From Sipunculus nudus (taxonomy: Eukaryota; Annelida; Sipuncula; Golfingiida; Sipunculidae): 64,000 nucleotides of DNA. The first letter of the stretch is position 1. Each line of letters starts with the position of its first letter. Shown one piece after another: positions 35,052 to 47,495 of this stretch. Under the pieces are notes generated by a model. That model was not told where the DNA came from and ran no database searches. It was given only the letters and a program-made list of their open reading frames with translations. The translations under genes were made by a program, and so were the position numbers. The stretch lies in contig CM049312.1 in the NCBI GenBank assembly GCA_026874595.1, positions 73,072,429-73,136,428 on the forward strand, given 5' to 3'.

Positions 35052-36040
35052 TAGCTCAGCTGACTGAAAGCCATATGAGCTAAAGCGACCGTTAACATGC
35101 AGAGCACAAATCAAAACCGCTGAACCTAGAAACTTCTAAATGAAAATCCAAAGAGGTCCATAAAAAGCTCCTTAAAATAAATGCGACCTATATCCTCTGA
35201 GCTATGGGGCCCAAGAATAATTTAACATTTGATACAAAAGCTCCATTTTCTTAATAACTAATGTATTGATTGCCATTTTTGTCATGCATATTTATCCATT
35301 AGTGTTTCATCAAGTCCTGAAGACTGGTGGCGCCACCTGTTTTTATCTAATTTTTACGCATTTATTCTCCATTTATGACACTTTCAAATTAAGCAGTCCG
35401 GACGATAACAGGCCACAAACCGTAAAACGTTAGACCTAGAAACGTTTAATTGTATATCCAGGGAGATCCTAGGCGAATCTCGTTGGAAAACCTGCAATTA
35501 TATCACATTGACCTATATCCTGTAAGCTATTGGCCATAAAAGAGATTTTGAGCACCCAGAGAGTCGGACGGGGCCCAACAGATATTCATTTGGCCTACAA
35601 TCTTCTGATGTAAAATTCAGAGAGGTCTTGAGTAAATGTCCTTGGAAATAGGAAATTGGGTCACTGTGACCTATATTCCGTGGGCTATAGAAAAACAGAT
35701 GATTTGAGCACCCTGGAAGTCAGATGTGCACAAACTGAATCCGTTAGTCCTAGAATCTTCTAATGTAATATCCAGCAAAATCTTGGCCAAATTTCTTGGA
35801 AACCTGAAATAAGGACATGATGACCTATATTCTGCGAGCGACTGGCCAAAAACATGATTCTGAACTTTCAGACAGGACACAACTTGTAACTGTTAGGCCT
35901 AGAATCTTATAACACAACATCTAAGGAGTTTCTCGCCAAATCTACTATGGAAACTGAAAGTAGGTCATGGCGATCTATATTCTGCAAGCAGCTGGCCAAA
36001 AATATGATTATGAGCACCTAGACAGTCAGTAAAGCATGAA
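35052..36040 (+). mobile_element. Hairpin-headed element, copy 2
   Basis: Begins with the palindromic head TAGCTCAGCTGACTGAAAGC (partner AGC.ATATGAGCTA) at 35052, followed by the 'gagcacaaatc.aaaccg...cctagaa.cttctaa' region shared with 60595. The body is about five tandem monomers of about 150 bp marked by GACCTATAT.CT(G) at 35188, 35509, 35668, 35820 and 35970. It lacks the GTCC microsatellite. The block 35323-35337 (TGGTGGCGCCACCT) is also seen at 63039. Confidence 0.68.
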
Positions 36041-36062
36041 TGTATTTGTGAGTTAATGTTCT

Positions 36063-36490
36063 ATTGTATTGTGACAATTAGCCGCCGACGGCGACGCAAC
36101 AGGTTTTAGGTTGCTGTTGCGTGGCCGGCCCACCAAAGGGCTAACTGGTGTTTTAGAACAATGGGATCTGTAACTCTTAGAAAGGAAATTGAAGAAAAAT
36201 ATTTCCTATGATTTTAACATACCAATGTTCACATGATGTTGAATGCCGAAAGGCCTGTATTAAAAAATAACCAGCCTGGGATGCATGAATCACCTCCTGT
36301 AACATCAGTAACTGATTTATTTGTCAAGAGAGAATTGAAGCATTAACAGCCCGGTAGACATCTTGCATTTGGTGGCAGTTCTGTATAATCCTTTAGGCCT
36401 GTGTACTATCATGTTAACATTTTACTTCTCTGGACTCCACTTTGCGTCAGTCACTAAAAAAAAGCAACTGAGGAGTCCATTCTTATGGGC
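36063..36490 (-). repeat. Inverted repeat pair Q, left copy
   Basis: Matches 47496-48095 in inverse orientation, about 11 kb away. Shared blocks: CCATAAGAATGGACTCCTCA, TTAGTGACTG, GTGGAGTCCA, TTTCCTTTCTAAGAGT, CC.TTTGGTGGGCCGG and GTTGC.GTCGGCGGCTAA. This copy is shorter than its partner. GGACTCC and GGAGTCC near one end form a small hairpin. It is a non-coding interspersed repeat, type unknown. Confidence 0.75.
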
Positions 36491-36851
36491 TAGGTGACAA
36501 TTTGCAAGACAAGAACAAACCTCCGTTCAAGGATCAACTGCTTTTTCCGGATGTGTGTGGGTGGGTCTTCAAATATTATTTGTATGATTTGATAAAAAAA
36601 TTACGACGTTTTTACCTAATACCGCATGCGTGCAAGAACTTCAAAGACATCCCGCACCCGCACCCGCATCATCCGGTGGCAGTGGTGGACCAACTATTGA
36701 GGAGGTCGATTAAACAGATGCAACATGTTGTTGCACTAATCAGGCAAGACTGTCTTACCTCATGATTCCTCTATATTTGTATAATTATAAAGCTCTGGGA
36801 AATACAATAGAGTGCTCTAGTAGTCGTTTATTGCAGGAAACTTGTAGATTA

Positions 36852-36920
<69 letters not shown>

Positions 36921-37320
36921 CATGTCGATGATGTCAATGAATGTAACAGAAGTGATTATGGGTAACTCATTGTATTTGCCATATGAGCTGCTGCCATCTG
37001 GTAAGAAACTTGGGAACCAACTAAGCATGTCAAACAAGGAGGTTAGCTGCGTCGTTTAAATTTCCATGTCGTTTTTCAATGCTGAATGCATGAATGTCAA
37101 TGTCCTACTTATGAAGTTATTTGTTTATTGCAATATTCATTGTCCAATCACTGCATGTTTTATTTATTTTATTCTTAATCTTTATTCACTGTGTCAACTA
37201 CCTAACAAATTCCTGTATATTGTAGGCTTGATAAGTGTTTATAACTATATCTTGTGTTATCATATCTTATAAGCAAAAAATGTAGTTTTTATAGTCTGAT
37301 ATCACAGAAAATGTAAGTCT
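36491..37320. other. No gene recognised; AT microsatellite
   Basis: A pure (AT)n run at 36855-36922 with one CA break. Otherwise no gene or repeat recognised. Confidence 0.6.
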
Positions 37321-37359
37321 TATCCAACTACATTTACCTTTCGCCCATGACCAGTACGT

Positions 37360-37500
37360 CTAATCGGCTCCTAGGGAGAGAGAGCGCACCCTTGTGGTAA
37401 GACTTTGGCTAGGGGTCTCAGACGGAGTTCAGAATGGGACGCGAACCCACAACCTAACCGTCACAAATCCGGGGCCCTAACCATTACGCCACCACTCTCC
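37360..37500 (-). mobile_element. tRNA-derived SINE
   Basis: On the minus strand: GGAGAGTGGTGGCGTAATGG with TGGCGTAATGGTTAGG as A box, and GGGTTCGCGTCCC (37434-37446 on the plus strand) as B box, at tRNA-like spacing. It continues into a tail that is not tRNA-like, and no cloverleaf acceptor closes it. Confidence 0.65.
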
Positions 37501-38011
37501 AGAAATATTATCTTATGTCCGTGTCCATACCCGCAGCACAAATGATTGTTCTGTTAAATATGATATGATAATATATATCGAAATAAATGAAAATTTGTAT
37601 TAAAATTTATTCATATTTACTTACGTGTGCAATTCTTCAAATAGGGGCCAAAATAGGGTCCGACTGCTTCATAGGGTATTATTAACACACAATCATGGTT
37701 ATAGTTATATCAGAATGAGTTTGATGATTTATTTCGATTCCCGATGTGAGAGTAATATTGCAAGAGTAAGTCCAGATAAAATTTTAGGGTCAATTTTTAA
37801 GATCCAAAATGAAGCCTTAATAAAAAATAGCTGTCCTAAATAATAGGTACCAATGAAAATATAAATAAATTTTGTATCCATCACTAATAATTGGGGTATT
37901 TTTGTGTCTGTTTAATATAAACAAGATCTAATGGGCTTCCTACAAAATTTCTATGAGCTGCTCTTCAGTATTTTTACTCGCTGGACTAACGAAGCCATGT
38001 CCTAAATTTTC

Positions 38012-39885
38012 GTCAACTCCGTTACAACTGCACCAATATGCCATCTACAGCCATCCAGTGGAACAAATCGAGTGACCAATCATATCATTCCATATACAGT
38101 GTAGGACATTCAAAGTGAAGAATCATGGCTTCAATCCAGAGTTTTGATTTTATTCAGTGAAAAGGTGTATAAAAAGTTAAGTAGCTTAATTCACCCATCA
38201 ACTTTGTTACGCCATTTGTGAAAAAAAAAGTAATCGATGAAACCTTATAAACATCCATGAACAGAGAGAGGCATCTTAAATCTATTTGAAATGAAATATT
38301 TGTTTGAACGATATCATGTCTATTATGTCCGCTGATTAGGTAAAATTTAAAAAATAATCAGCTCCGTTACCATCAAATCCGTTGCGATTCTATTGTAACG
38401 AAGTTGACGAATCACCAAACATTTTTTTTTATGAAAAGTCCAACCAGTAATAAATGATTCCCTGATGAAAAGATATATAAATAAGCACACTGAAGAGAAG
38501 AAGCAGCTTCACTGACCACGTGATATTTAGTATAATCCCTTTTAATGCGTTTATCTTGGTCTGAAAAATACTGTTGCTCTTTAAAAAAAATAAATAATTT
38601 TGGTAGTTAAAAATACTTTAGTCTTGAAAGTTGACAGCAATAGAAACATTAAAACTTATATATTAGACATATTTTATAAGATCGTTTTAGAAGTGCGGAC
38701 TGGACCGTTCGAAGCGTCCTATCCTTGTCAGGTCTAGCTGTAGGCCTTCCGGTCCATAAGGTGGACCGGTCCAAGGGGTTCGGTCCATTTATTAAAATAT
38801 CATTAATATTAAAATGTATTGTAATTCCTTTTATTCTACGTTTGTTCTACATATTTTTTTTCATTACATATATTTGTTCAAATATTTAACAAAACCGAAT
38901 ATCATACACAGCAAAACGTGCTATAGGCCTAGATGAAATATTATAATCCATACTTTAATCGCAGGATCTGGGTTTGATTTTTAATGACAAATTTAAAATT
39001 ACAAACTTTGTTAATAATTTTACAGTTGTATATATTTTGTGTTACTGTGTGGGGCATAGTGATTAGAATATAAGCCAAATGTGCAGGGTGGAGCGAGCTG
39101 ATTTAAAGAATTTGCTTTGCGGGGATAGATGCGGGCTGAAAAAAAGCTGATTAGTTCTGTAGCGGTTCAAATGCGATATGATATTTAAAACTTATTAATC
39201 TAATGTGCAGGGTTGGGCGAGCTGATTCAAAGATTATGCTGGGCAGGGATGCGGATTGACATCAGCTGAAATGGTTAAATACCAAGTAGGTAGGCATTTA
39301 GCAAGTTTTTTCTCACAACAATCCCGCAGTAATTTACATTAATTGACTATGTGTTTAACATAAACGTTATGTGGTAAACTTTTGTTTACCTGTGAGGATA
39401 ACTTGTGTCGATATATTTAAGCATGATACAACATGATAGTAATCTGTTTACTTTTTGTTCAAATGTGTTAAAAGTTAAGGTAAGAATATCTTTATAATTT
39501 AGTGCGTTATCAACTCCGTTACATTCCAGTAAGCGCAACATATTAGCCAAAAACTATTTTCGGTCGTTTTCCTTCAGACATTGCAGCAGTTAACGTTACA
39601 AAGAATTGTCAAATGATGGACAATTTGTAGGAGATCTGTAATATTGAGCGTACCTGTCTCTTTTAGCAAGTTCTCTTCAATGCACTTTTATGGGTCAAAC
39701 ATTTGTATGCACTATCACCATATTATTGAGCATTAATAAAAATGTCAGGAATAATTTCATATCAAACTCTAGTGTTTATGATGATTGTACTTTTGTAAAA
39801 TCTACAATCGCGCCACATTCAATCTTCTTTTTTTTACCCCTTTTTGTGATTTATAAAAAATACATACTGCTGTAACGGAGTTGAC
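38012..39885. mobile_element. 1.87-kb element with perfect 15-bp terminal inverted repeats
   Basis: GTCAACTCCGTTACA at 38012-38026 and its exact reverse complement at 39871-39885. The same motif, slightly changed, recurs inside in both orientations (about 38201, 38361, 38377, 38394 reversed, 39508). The interior also holds a GGACCGGTCC-rich palindromic patch at 38695-38790 and a duplicated block TGCAGGGT.GGGCGAGCTGAT at about 39080 and 39203. It has no coding frame. No target duplication was evident, so it could also be a cluster of smaller inserts that share the motif. Confidence 0.5.
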
Positions 39886-40216
39886 TTGCTGACTAAAGAG
39901 TGCTATTCTTCTATTGTGGGAAAAAAACAAGTATGGAGAAAAGTGCGCTGCTGATGGGAGTTTTTGACCATTCATATATCCCGCTTGAAAAGGAAGGAAG
40001 AAAAAATGAATTTGGCAACAACTTTTTTTCCCTCTGTTTGGGAACTCGAAATTGACCCCTATTCGGAGAATTACACACGTGTATATGCATACATGTGTGT
40101 GTTCCATTAAAACTACATTCTATTAATATAATTCAATGGATTTGGTCGTTGTCCAAAAAGCATTATCCTGCCCTAAACTGTCTCAATACACGGCCGCTTG
40201 CCACTAATTAACGTAC

Positions 40217-40433
40217 CTCTCTCCACAGATAGAGTCTCGCCTGGATACTGTCCTCGCAGTTCTTCCGTGTTGTATCTCAACGCCCTTTTCGAACCACGAG
40301 AGGTATATATAACTCCACGTTTTTCGAAACAGCTCATGGGGGCTGCCGTTTTGCGTGCACATTAAAACCCGGACGTCACAGGTCGCATGTCGAATGTATT
40401 GGCATACTGTCATAGCTTGTATAATGGAGGACT
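40217..40433 (-). CDS. Candidate internal coding exon, unknown protein
   Basis: On the minus strand a GGGGTTGCAG acceptor ends at 40434 and an AGAG/GTACGT donor begins the intron at 40216. The 217 bp between is open in one frame for 72 codons, phase 1 in and phase 2 out, and is noticeably more GC-rich than its surroundings. The peptide has a Cys-rich opening (V-C-Q-Y-I-R-H-A-T-C), an aromatic middle (W-S-Y-I-Y-L-S-W-F) and an Arg-rich end. I do not recognise the family and no neighbour exon could be matched. Confidence 0.35.
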
Positions 40434-41640
40434 CTGCAACCCCTTCATTCCAAGGTGTAAAGTGCACAATTAAAAAAAATGATAATAAATAATCGTTATG
40501 ACAATTAGGATATTTTCCTATGATAGATCGTCAATTTCATTTGAGGACTTCCTCATTTCTACGCTCATTGAAAACGCTCGAGGGTCTATTTATCTCGCTT
40601 TCATTATCACTGGGTGAGTTTGAATTAACCCCATCTGGAGTTACCATACTGAACTTAATTAAGAAAAGGTGGAAGAATTTGTTTTTGCCTTGTGTTTGTG
40701 CAGTGATGATTCGCTATGATTCGTGAATTTTATTTTAGAGTATACCAAATTCGTTGAGGACCAGCTAAATCTATGTTAAACTATTAATCTGAGAGGGGCA
40801 ATGCATAAACGAAATTCCTAGATTCCTCATATACTGCTCCATAGTGAAATTAGTTTTACGGCTTGACACTAGATGCCGCTTCCTCGCAGTCTCTCTCCTC
40901 AGCGAAAATAATTTGATTTAATAATTTAAGCAATATTACTTGAAATGTTGGAGAGGTTATGCTAAAGTTGATTCCAGAAAATTGTCTTAGAGGAACAACA
41001 GAGGAATAGAGGAATTTATGTGTTTTCTTGATTCTAGCATCCCCTTTCAATATCTCTCGCTAATCACGGCCCCTGAAACACAACAGGGGTATATATCTTC
41101 CTCCACTGGGGGGGGGGGGGGGGGCTAATATACTTGGTTAGCGGTTGACTGGTATTAAGCAATATTTATATGCAATATTGTAATTACCCAAACATAAAGC
41201 CTATGAAAAAAAAATAAATATTTTTTTAATTCACCTTTTTGAATAAAATGTAAAGACATGTTCATTTGGAAAGTTAAATTACAGGTACACGGAGGTGTCC
41301 CCTCCCATATTGCGAAACAAATTAATATGCAAAGTAAAGGGGATATTTTAAGGAATTTTTTTTTTACCAAAAAATGAGGATTTTCTGTTCCTCAGCTATT
41401 GTTCTCTTAAATTGTCTTTGCATAACGTAAACTTCAGAGGATTGCGGTTAACTTCAGGACAGCTATAATATTTATATTTCTTCAAAATTTGGATGTTAAC
41501 TGGAAAGTTCAAACATTCAATCGTTTGTAACATGTTCATATCTACATGTTAAAAATGCGCATCTCCTTTTATAACTTGCAAAATATCATCACTTAAATGT
41601 AATCCTCGTGGTAATATAACTGAAATGTTCAAGTCGCATT
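40434..41640. other. No gene recognised
   Basis: Holds a 17-base G run at 41108-41124. No gene supported. Confidence 0.5.
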
Positions 41641-41649
41641 TTAAACTTT

Positions 41650-41735
41650 GCATTTAACCGGCTTATGTCGTCTATAGACAGCGCACCAGACACAACAGAG
41701 CATAGGTCGTGAGTTCGAGTATTAGCCGAGGAGCC
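41650..41735 (+). mobile_element. Possible SINE fragment
   Basis: ACAGCGCACCAGACA, then GGTCGTGAGTTCGAGTA (a B-box-like word, GAGTTCGAGTA), at roughly tRNA spacing. The A box is weak. It lies just left of the hAT-type element. Confidence 0.3.
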
Positions 41736-41788
41736 GCGAGATTCCTCAGGGTCGTCCCAGCTCAAGCTGAGCTCTCTAGAGGCTAATG

Positions 41789-42290
41789 TAGAGCCCGGCG
41801 CCACCGCCAGCCGAGTTAAGATTGAGCCGAGCCAGCCGATATTATCAGGAAGCGCCGCCGATATTTCATTAAGCCAAAGTGAGCCGATTTTGTGCAGCTC
41901 AGTTTGGCTTGAGAAAAAAATAATGCAAAAATATAAATTTTTAACAATTTAAAATGCCGAAAACAAATGTTCAGATTTTTTCCCCTTTGTTTCTTTTCAC
42001 TGAAAAGAAACGGTGTGATTGTTGAAGTATATATGAAAATGTTGGCCTATGAAACCACTAGGATAAACTATACTAGATATATAATCACATACTAGTTAAA
42101 TGTAAAATGGGTGCAATATGCCAAACGTAATATTTGTAACAACGTCAAATGAATAGGCTTTCAGGTCAGTTTAAGCCAGCCGACATTTTGCAAGCCGAGT
42201 CGATTCACGAAACTAGGCTTACAACTAAAGTCAGCCGTCTTTTTGTCTAAGTCAGTTGCATTTATGTGGCTAACTTGGCTCAGGGCTCTA
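41789..42290. mobile_element. hAT-type MITE with 8-bp target duplication
   Basis: 502 bp bounded by TAGAGCCCGG at the left and CAGGGCTCTA at the right, inverted repeats of about 9 of 10 bases. The flanking octamers are GGCTAATG (41781-41788) and GGCTAACG (42291-42298), 7 of 8 identical, matching hAT integration. The interior is filled with AGCCGA/AGCC words on the left and TAAGTCAGC-type words on the right, which look like degenerate subterminal repeats where a transposase could bind. No coding capacity. Confidence 0.7.
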
Positions 42291-43587
42291 GGCTAACGGG
42301 AAGGCCTTGCCTCACTTTCAGGCGAATTTGTGTGTGTGTGTGTGTGGGGGGGGGGGGGGGGTTCTCGATGTTATGACCCATCAGAGTGTCATGTGTAATG
42401 ACGAAAGACTTCCTCCCTCAGTATAGAAACATTTCGATGCTGTCTTAATCACACTGCAGGGATGTTCATAAACCTCCTCAACTTATGAATTAGAATGTAA
42501 AACTGTGGGTAAATTAATAATTTGGTTGCTAGGGAAAAGAGAAGATATCTAAAAATGAAAATCAATTACGAATAACTGGGAAAAGATATAAATAAAATGG
42601 GAGATGTTTCACCTCAACCGGGGGGGGGGGGGGGAGGCGCTGCTCCACATTAATATTTACTTGGAATAAACGTGTGTGTGAGCGCGCGCTACATCTACTC
42701 GAGTGGCTATATAGTGGTAAACCAGAATAAAAAAGACACACGACCATACGGCAATAGCTGTCGTTCGAACTGACTTCGTCTTATACGCCAGTCAGGCTAT
42801 TAGTAATTATATTTGTAAATAAAAATGTTTAAACATAACATAACCAATATCTGGAATGACCTTATTGAGGCCGGAACTTTTTTAGTTGCTCATTACATGC
42901 ATGTACGTAATGACCTGTCATGTGAAAAGGGTGAATCTCTAGCTGTTATTTGCATATTAATACGTCACAAGGTCATTCCAGAAAAGGGCGATTCCTTCTC
43001 ATTGGCACATTACTACTTCACGCCTTAGATCAGGGATGGCGACAACTGAATGGCCCGCGCATCTCTAGTACAGATCTGTGGTAAAACTGGGGAAAGCCCA
43101 ATATTGCTAACATGAGCACCTTCGATCGGTTCAGCTAGGTGGCGACAGGTGGCGCTTACTACCGATTCTTGTCAATTTACCAGTCGGTTTATGCTTGCAA
43201 CTGCCCGTTTTATATACATATAAAAAAACAATCTTCCGTTTTGCACAAATTAGGGAGTCCTAGACAAGAATTTTGCTGTGCGACATGAAAATCTAGCTAT
43301 AAGAAGAAAATCGCCCGTCTGTTAAATGGACTCTTCCTTTTTTGGTAATAGACTCTTCCTTGTCTCAAGGCCGTTTTCGCTACAACAAGTCATCGAAGTC
43401 CATCTATACTTTTTTTCTAATGTTTTTACTTACTGTTTTGGACAATAAAGTCAGAAAGACAGAAAACAGACCTTTAGACAAACATACAGTCAGACAGAGA
43501 GAGAGAGAGAGACAGATAAATAAATAAATTTGCAGCTCTACGAGGCCGTTTCTCCTCTCGCATGAGCCGAAGCAATATTGCGCCTTG

Positions 43588-43728
<141 letters not shown>

Positions 43729-44098
43729 AATCTTTATAATGCGGGCATCCTTGGAACTGGGCAAATGACTCCTTTATAGAGCTCTAGAGATGCCCGCAAT
43801 ATGGAGGTCATGACCACAAGACAAATAGAGAGATAAAGCGGGACTGTCAAAAACTGCCCATTATATAGAGTTCCCTGTTTATATATATAGAGGTGCCTAG
43901 TGATTAAATACTGGAAAATGCAGCTACCAACTCGGTTGACTTTCCGTTCAGTGTCGCTTACGAGACAAGATTGTAATTCCTGCTTACCGTTATTTCGCTG
44001 GAACTATATCCAAACACATATGCATGGCATATATGCATGGACGGATATATAAAGGATCCTAGAAAAAAGGGGGCTCAGCACAAAGGCACGGGTAAAGA

Positions 44099-44107
<9 letters not shown>

Positions 44108-44142
<35 letters not shown>
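44108..44142. repeat. (GA)n microsatellite
   Basis: Pure GA repeat, then degenerate GGCAGAGGC/GGAGA sequence to about 44175. Confidence 0.9.
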
Positions 44143-44143
<1 letters not shown>

Positions 44144-45903
44144 CAGAGGCAGGGAGGAGAGAAGAAAGGAGAAGAGAATGCTTTTCCGAAAAGGTTTACA
44201 AGGGTCAGTTTTCGAGGGTGATGTGAGTCAGTGGCGTCATTTAAATCTGATATTCTGCGAATTGGGGCTATATGAATACTATTTATAAAAATCGATGTTC
44301 ACGGAAAAAAAGAATGGTTGGAATTTTAAGACCAGTAAACATGTTGCTTGATTTGAAGTGGTCTATCTCGATATCTGGCGTCTATTAACTAAAGATAATC
44401 CCTTAAATCTTTCATAAGAATTAGGAAAGAAAACGTCCATCCCACCGTGCTTCGGCTGTTGGTTTTGTTTATGATCACGTGTTTATAACAGGTCGGGTCC
44501 ACCACAACAATCGATCCAAACATATTCAACCACGACATCTGGCGGCAAGTAAGACGAACAAGAATTGTGCAAAGATCAATTTTAACCCCCCCCCCCCCCC
44601 CATCAAAAATTGTTATTTGATTTTCATCTTTCAAGAAGATAAAGTAATACAATTTTGATAAGATTTCCTTTGTTATTTAGTGCTTTTACCTGTTTAGAAA
44701 AAAAAATCTGTTTTTATCATGCTTTTCCCTGATCATATGACATTTATATCGAAACATACAATAAAATTAAAAAAAAAAAATTACCCACCCGCACTGATTT
44801 TGAAAAAAAAAGTGCTTGAGAACCAAACCTTTTTCTTTGGCCTAACAGGTGTTAATTTGAGTTCATTAATATGCACTAAGAGTTAGGCAGAACTCACATA
44901 ACATCTTCAGGAGAGGCAGGCGAACAGCTGACTATAAAGGCAAATTATCCCGTACCTTAACCTCCGGGAAGTGGGGGGGGGGGGGGGAGGGGGGCAGCTG
45001 CCTCCCCGAGATCTCAGCTTTCTAAGGCAAAAAAAAAGTTAGTAGTATTTGCAAGTAAGTTCGATTTGGCTGATGACTATCACTCAGTTACCTTTGAGTC
45101 ACGTAAATAAAAGCAAGCATTTATGTTCTGTGGTTAGGGCTTATTTTAAAGATAAATGCCCACAGAAATGTTAATGTTTGACATGTATTAAACAAAAAAA
45201 AATCCTCATCGTGGGAGGGGGAATCCCCCGCCCACACCCTCCCCCCTCGGGGCCCTTCGTTATGTTTCGCTCTGACAAAGCATTTACCTTTGACTGCCCC
45301 CCCCCCCCCCGGATCTTGCTCAGGCTATACGGCCATGTTATCTGCCTATATATGAAATAATTAAACTGTAAACAGTTCAGTTCATTAGAATTTCAACCGC
45401 TTTAATTACTTGCGCTCAGCCTTTATTTTTACATGAGATCTAGACGACTTCATTTTAACTGACTGAAGCCTATATAATCATAACCGCACCTTTCCACGTA
45501 TATACACCCTGTATATACACACCATACCTTACGAATTTACAAAGTTCACCTGGTGAACTAGTTATGTGAATTTTAATGCATACCACTTTCCTGAATACTT
45601 ATCAATCTACAGTTAAAGATCTGATGATTGCAATGAAAATACTGATATTTTTATATCTTTATTTATTTCAGATAACACGTTACATATTTGTTACTTCCAT
45701 ATTTGCATTAAAAAAATAAAACAATAATAAAAAGAAATGTATCAGATACAGAAAGATATATGATGAAACGACTATAAAACATAAGATATACAATTTAAAA
45801 AAATGATGCTAAATAAATGTTAGTAATAAACTAATAATGCTACCATCGCTTATACTAATGCTAATAATAATAACGGTAATAATAATGCTAATAAAATGCT
45901 GAT

Positions 45904-45916
45904 GATAATAATAATT

Positions 45917-45944
<28 letters not shown>
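45904..45944. repeat. (AAT)n microsatellite
   Basis: TAA/AAT trinucleotide run with one TTA break, within a longer ATAATG-rich stretch. Confidence 0.9.
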
Positions 45945-45947
<3 letters not shown>

Positions 45948-46583
45948 CAATATATTAATCATAATACTAATATATAACTAAATATGTATATATGAATTCA
46001 ATATAATTATATACATATTCTATGTGTATTTTATTAGCTCTTAATTTTGGCAGGAATATAGCACCGGTATGAGGAATTTCTGCAATATGATTTCTAATAT
46101 AAATTTAATCCCTTGGTACTTCAACTATTTAGGTTAAACATATTTAACCTTATTCAACACTTAGAACATATATGTTCATTTTTCTTTTTAAGATTGGTAC
46201 TTTCATATAATCCATTGACGCCACAGGTGATTGGAAACGGACTGAAGCTTGAAGAAGAGCTCATGTGCTTCAAATAGCGTGATAATTCACTACATTCAGG
46301 AAGCGTGCTCTATAAGAATTTATATAAATATTCCTACTGTTAGTGAATGGCTCATGACCCGTCTGCTTGTGTCAATGAATCAGATTATACCGACATCTAG
46401 CGGGAACTTTCAGAACTAAGTCTGACAGTGGCTGTCTTGCATGTGATCTTTTTTCCGGAACTTTGGGATTTAAAAATGACATATCAAAATATTGACACAT
46501 AAATTAATGAGAACATATTGTTGTTATATCCACATATGCAGAATAATATCCATTTTCAACACAAAAGGGTACCATCAAAGGCA

Positions 46584-46723
46584 ACTTCCGGTATAGCAAA
46601 TGCGCATGCGCCGGGATCCGCCATATTACGGATAAAAAGTTACTTGTTATGGGGAACGGTTCATGTTTGTAGAAAGAAAACTTTGCTGGAAACTCCTGCA
46701 GCCGCCCGCTGAATATATGAAAG
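46584..46723 (+). promoter_or_regulatory. CpG-type promoter and first exon
   Basis: Three housekeeping promoter motifs lie in 45 bp: ETS ACTTCCGGT at 46584-46592, a perfect NRF1 palindrome TGCGCATGCGCC at 46601-46612, and a YY1-like CCGCCATATTA at 46618-46628. Downstream, AAAG/GTAAGC gives a strong donor at 46723/46724, so exon 1 would be about 100 bp. An ATG at 46663 is open to the donor (20 codons), but a short upstream ORF from 46650 precedes it. Direction is judged mainly from the donor; the YY1 word can face either way, so a minus-strand or two-way promoter is possible. No CpG island of length is present. Confidence 0.5.
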
Positions 46724-47495
46724 GTAAGCTTTATATGGAGCTCTACTTTAAGCACAGTTTCCATTTTGCATCGCGATGAAGGCTTCGGCAGCTCGGTGAT
46801 TTGGTGACCTTCCGTGTATGGTTGAGCAGAGAAACCACTGCTGAAGTGACTGTGTGCTGACCCGAACATCCACACGATGTTCTGATTGACGAACCTGCAC
46901 GGATCTGGCCTCAATAAAATGTATATATTATATACAGGTCAACCCTTTACCGAATATTTATGTGCCATACCCCGTTGTCCGTCTGTATAGTGGGGAGGGG
47001 CCTGTGTAGTCGAGTGTAAAGCCAAAGTCTTGCTCCTCATTTGAAGGGGGGGGGGGGGGGGGGTTTCATACATACTTGATTTGCCAGTTGCAGATGTATT
47101 CAAGACATTGTGATCCAAGGATCTGTTTATGTCATCATGATCTTGTGAACTGATTTGACCCACTGACCATAAACTGGATTTTGGACTACACCGTGAAGAA
47201 TTGATTTACATCTTACTAAGTCTTAGTTACCACTACACAATTTTTGACAGTTAGTTCACCACATGAACACCTGTCATTAGTGTTAATGCCCGCTTGACTT
47301 CGACTTATCTAAGGCTTGACTTGAAAATATTGCATCAGTTATTGGATACTGGTTATGCTGCGGAAACATTTGTATACTGACACATCTTTCAGCTCTGTAG
47401 CCATGGGCTATCAGGTGTCACATGATTTTGATGTCAGCTGGAACTAACTGTGATCTGTCAAGCAAAAGTGCAGATTTAGATTGTTGTACTGGTAG
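46724..47495. other. Presumed first intron, no exon seen
   Basis: Holds the 18-base G run at 47046-47063. No coding content recognised. Confidence 0.4.

Noticed and set aside
46504-46914. 136-codon open frame on the minus strand.
   Set aside because: It overlaps the promoter motifs and the proposed first exon, has no family marks, and looks like a chance frame in a GC-richer patch.
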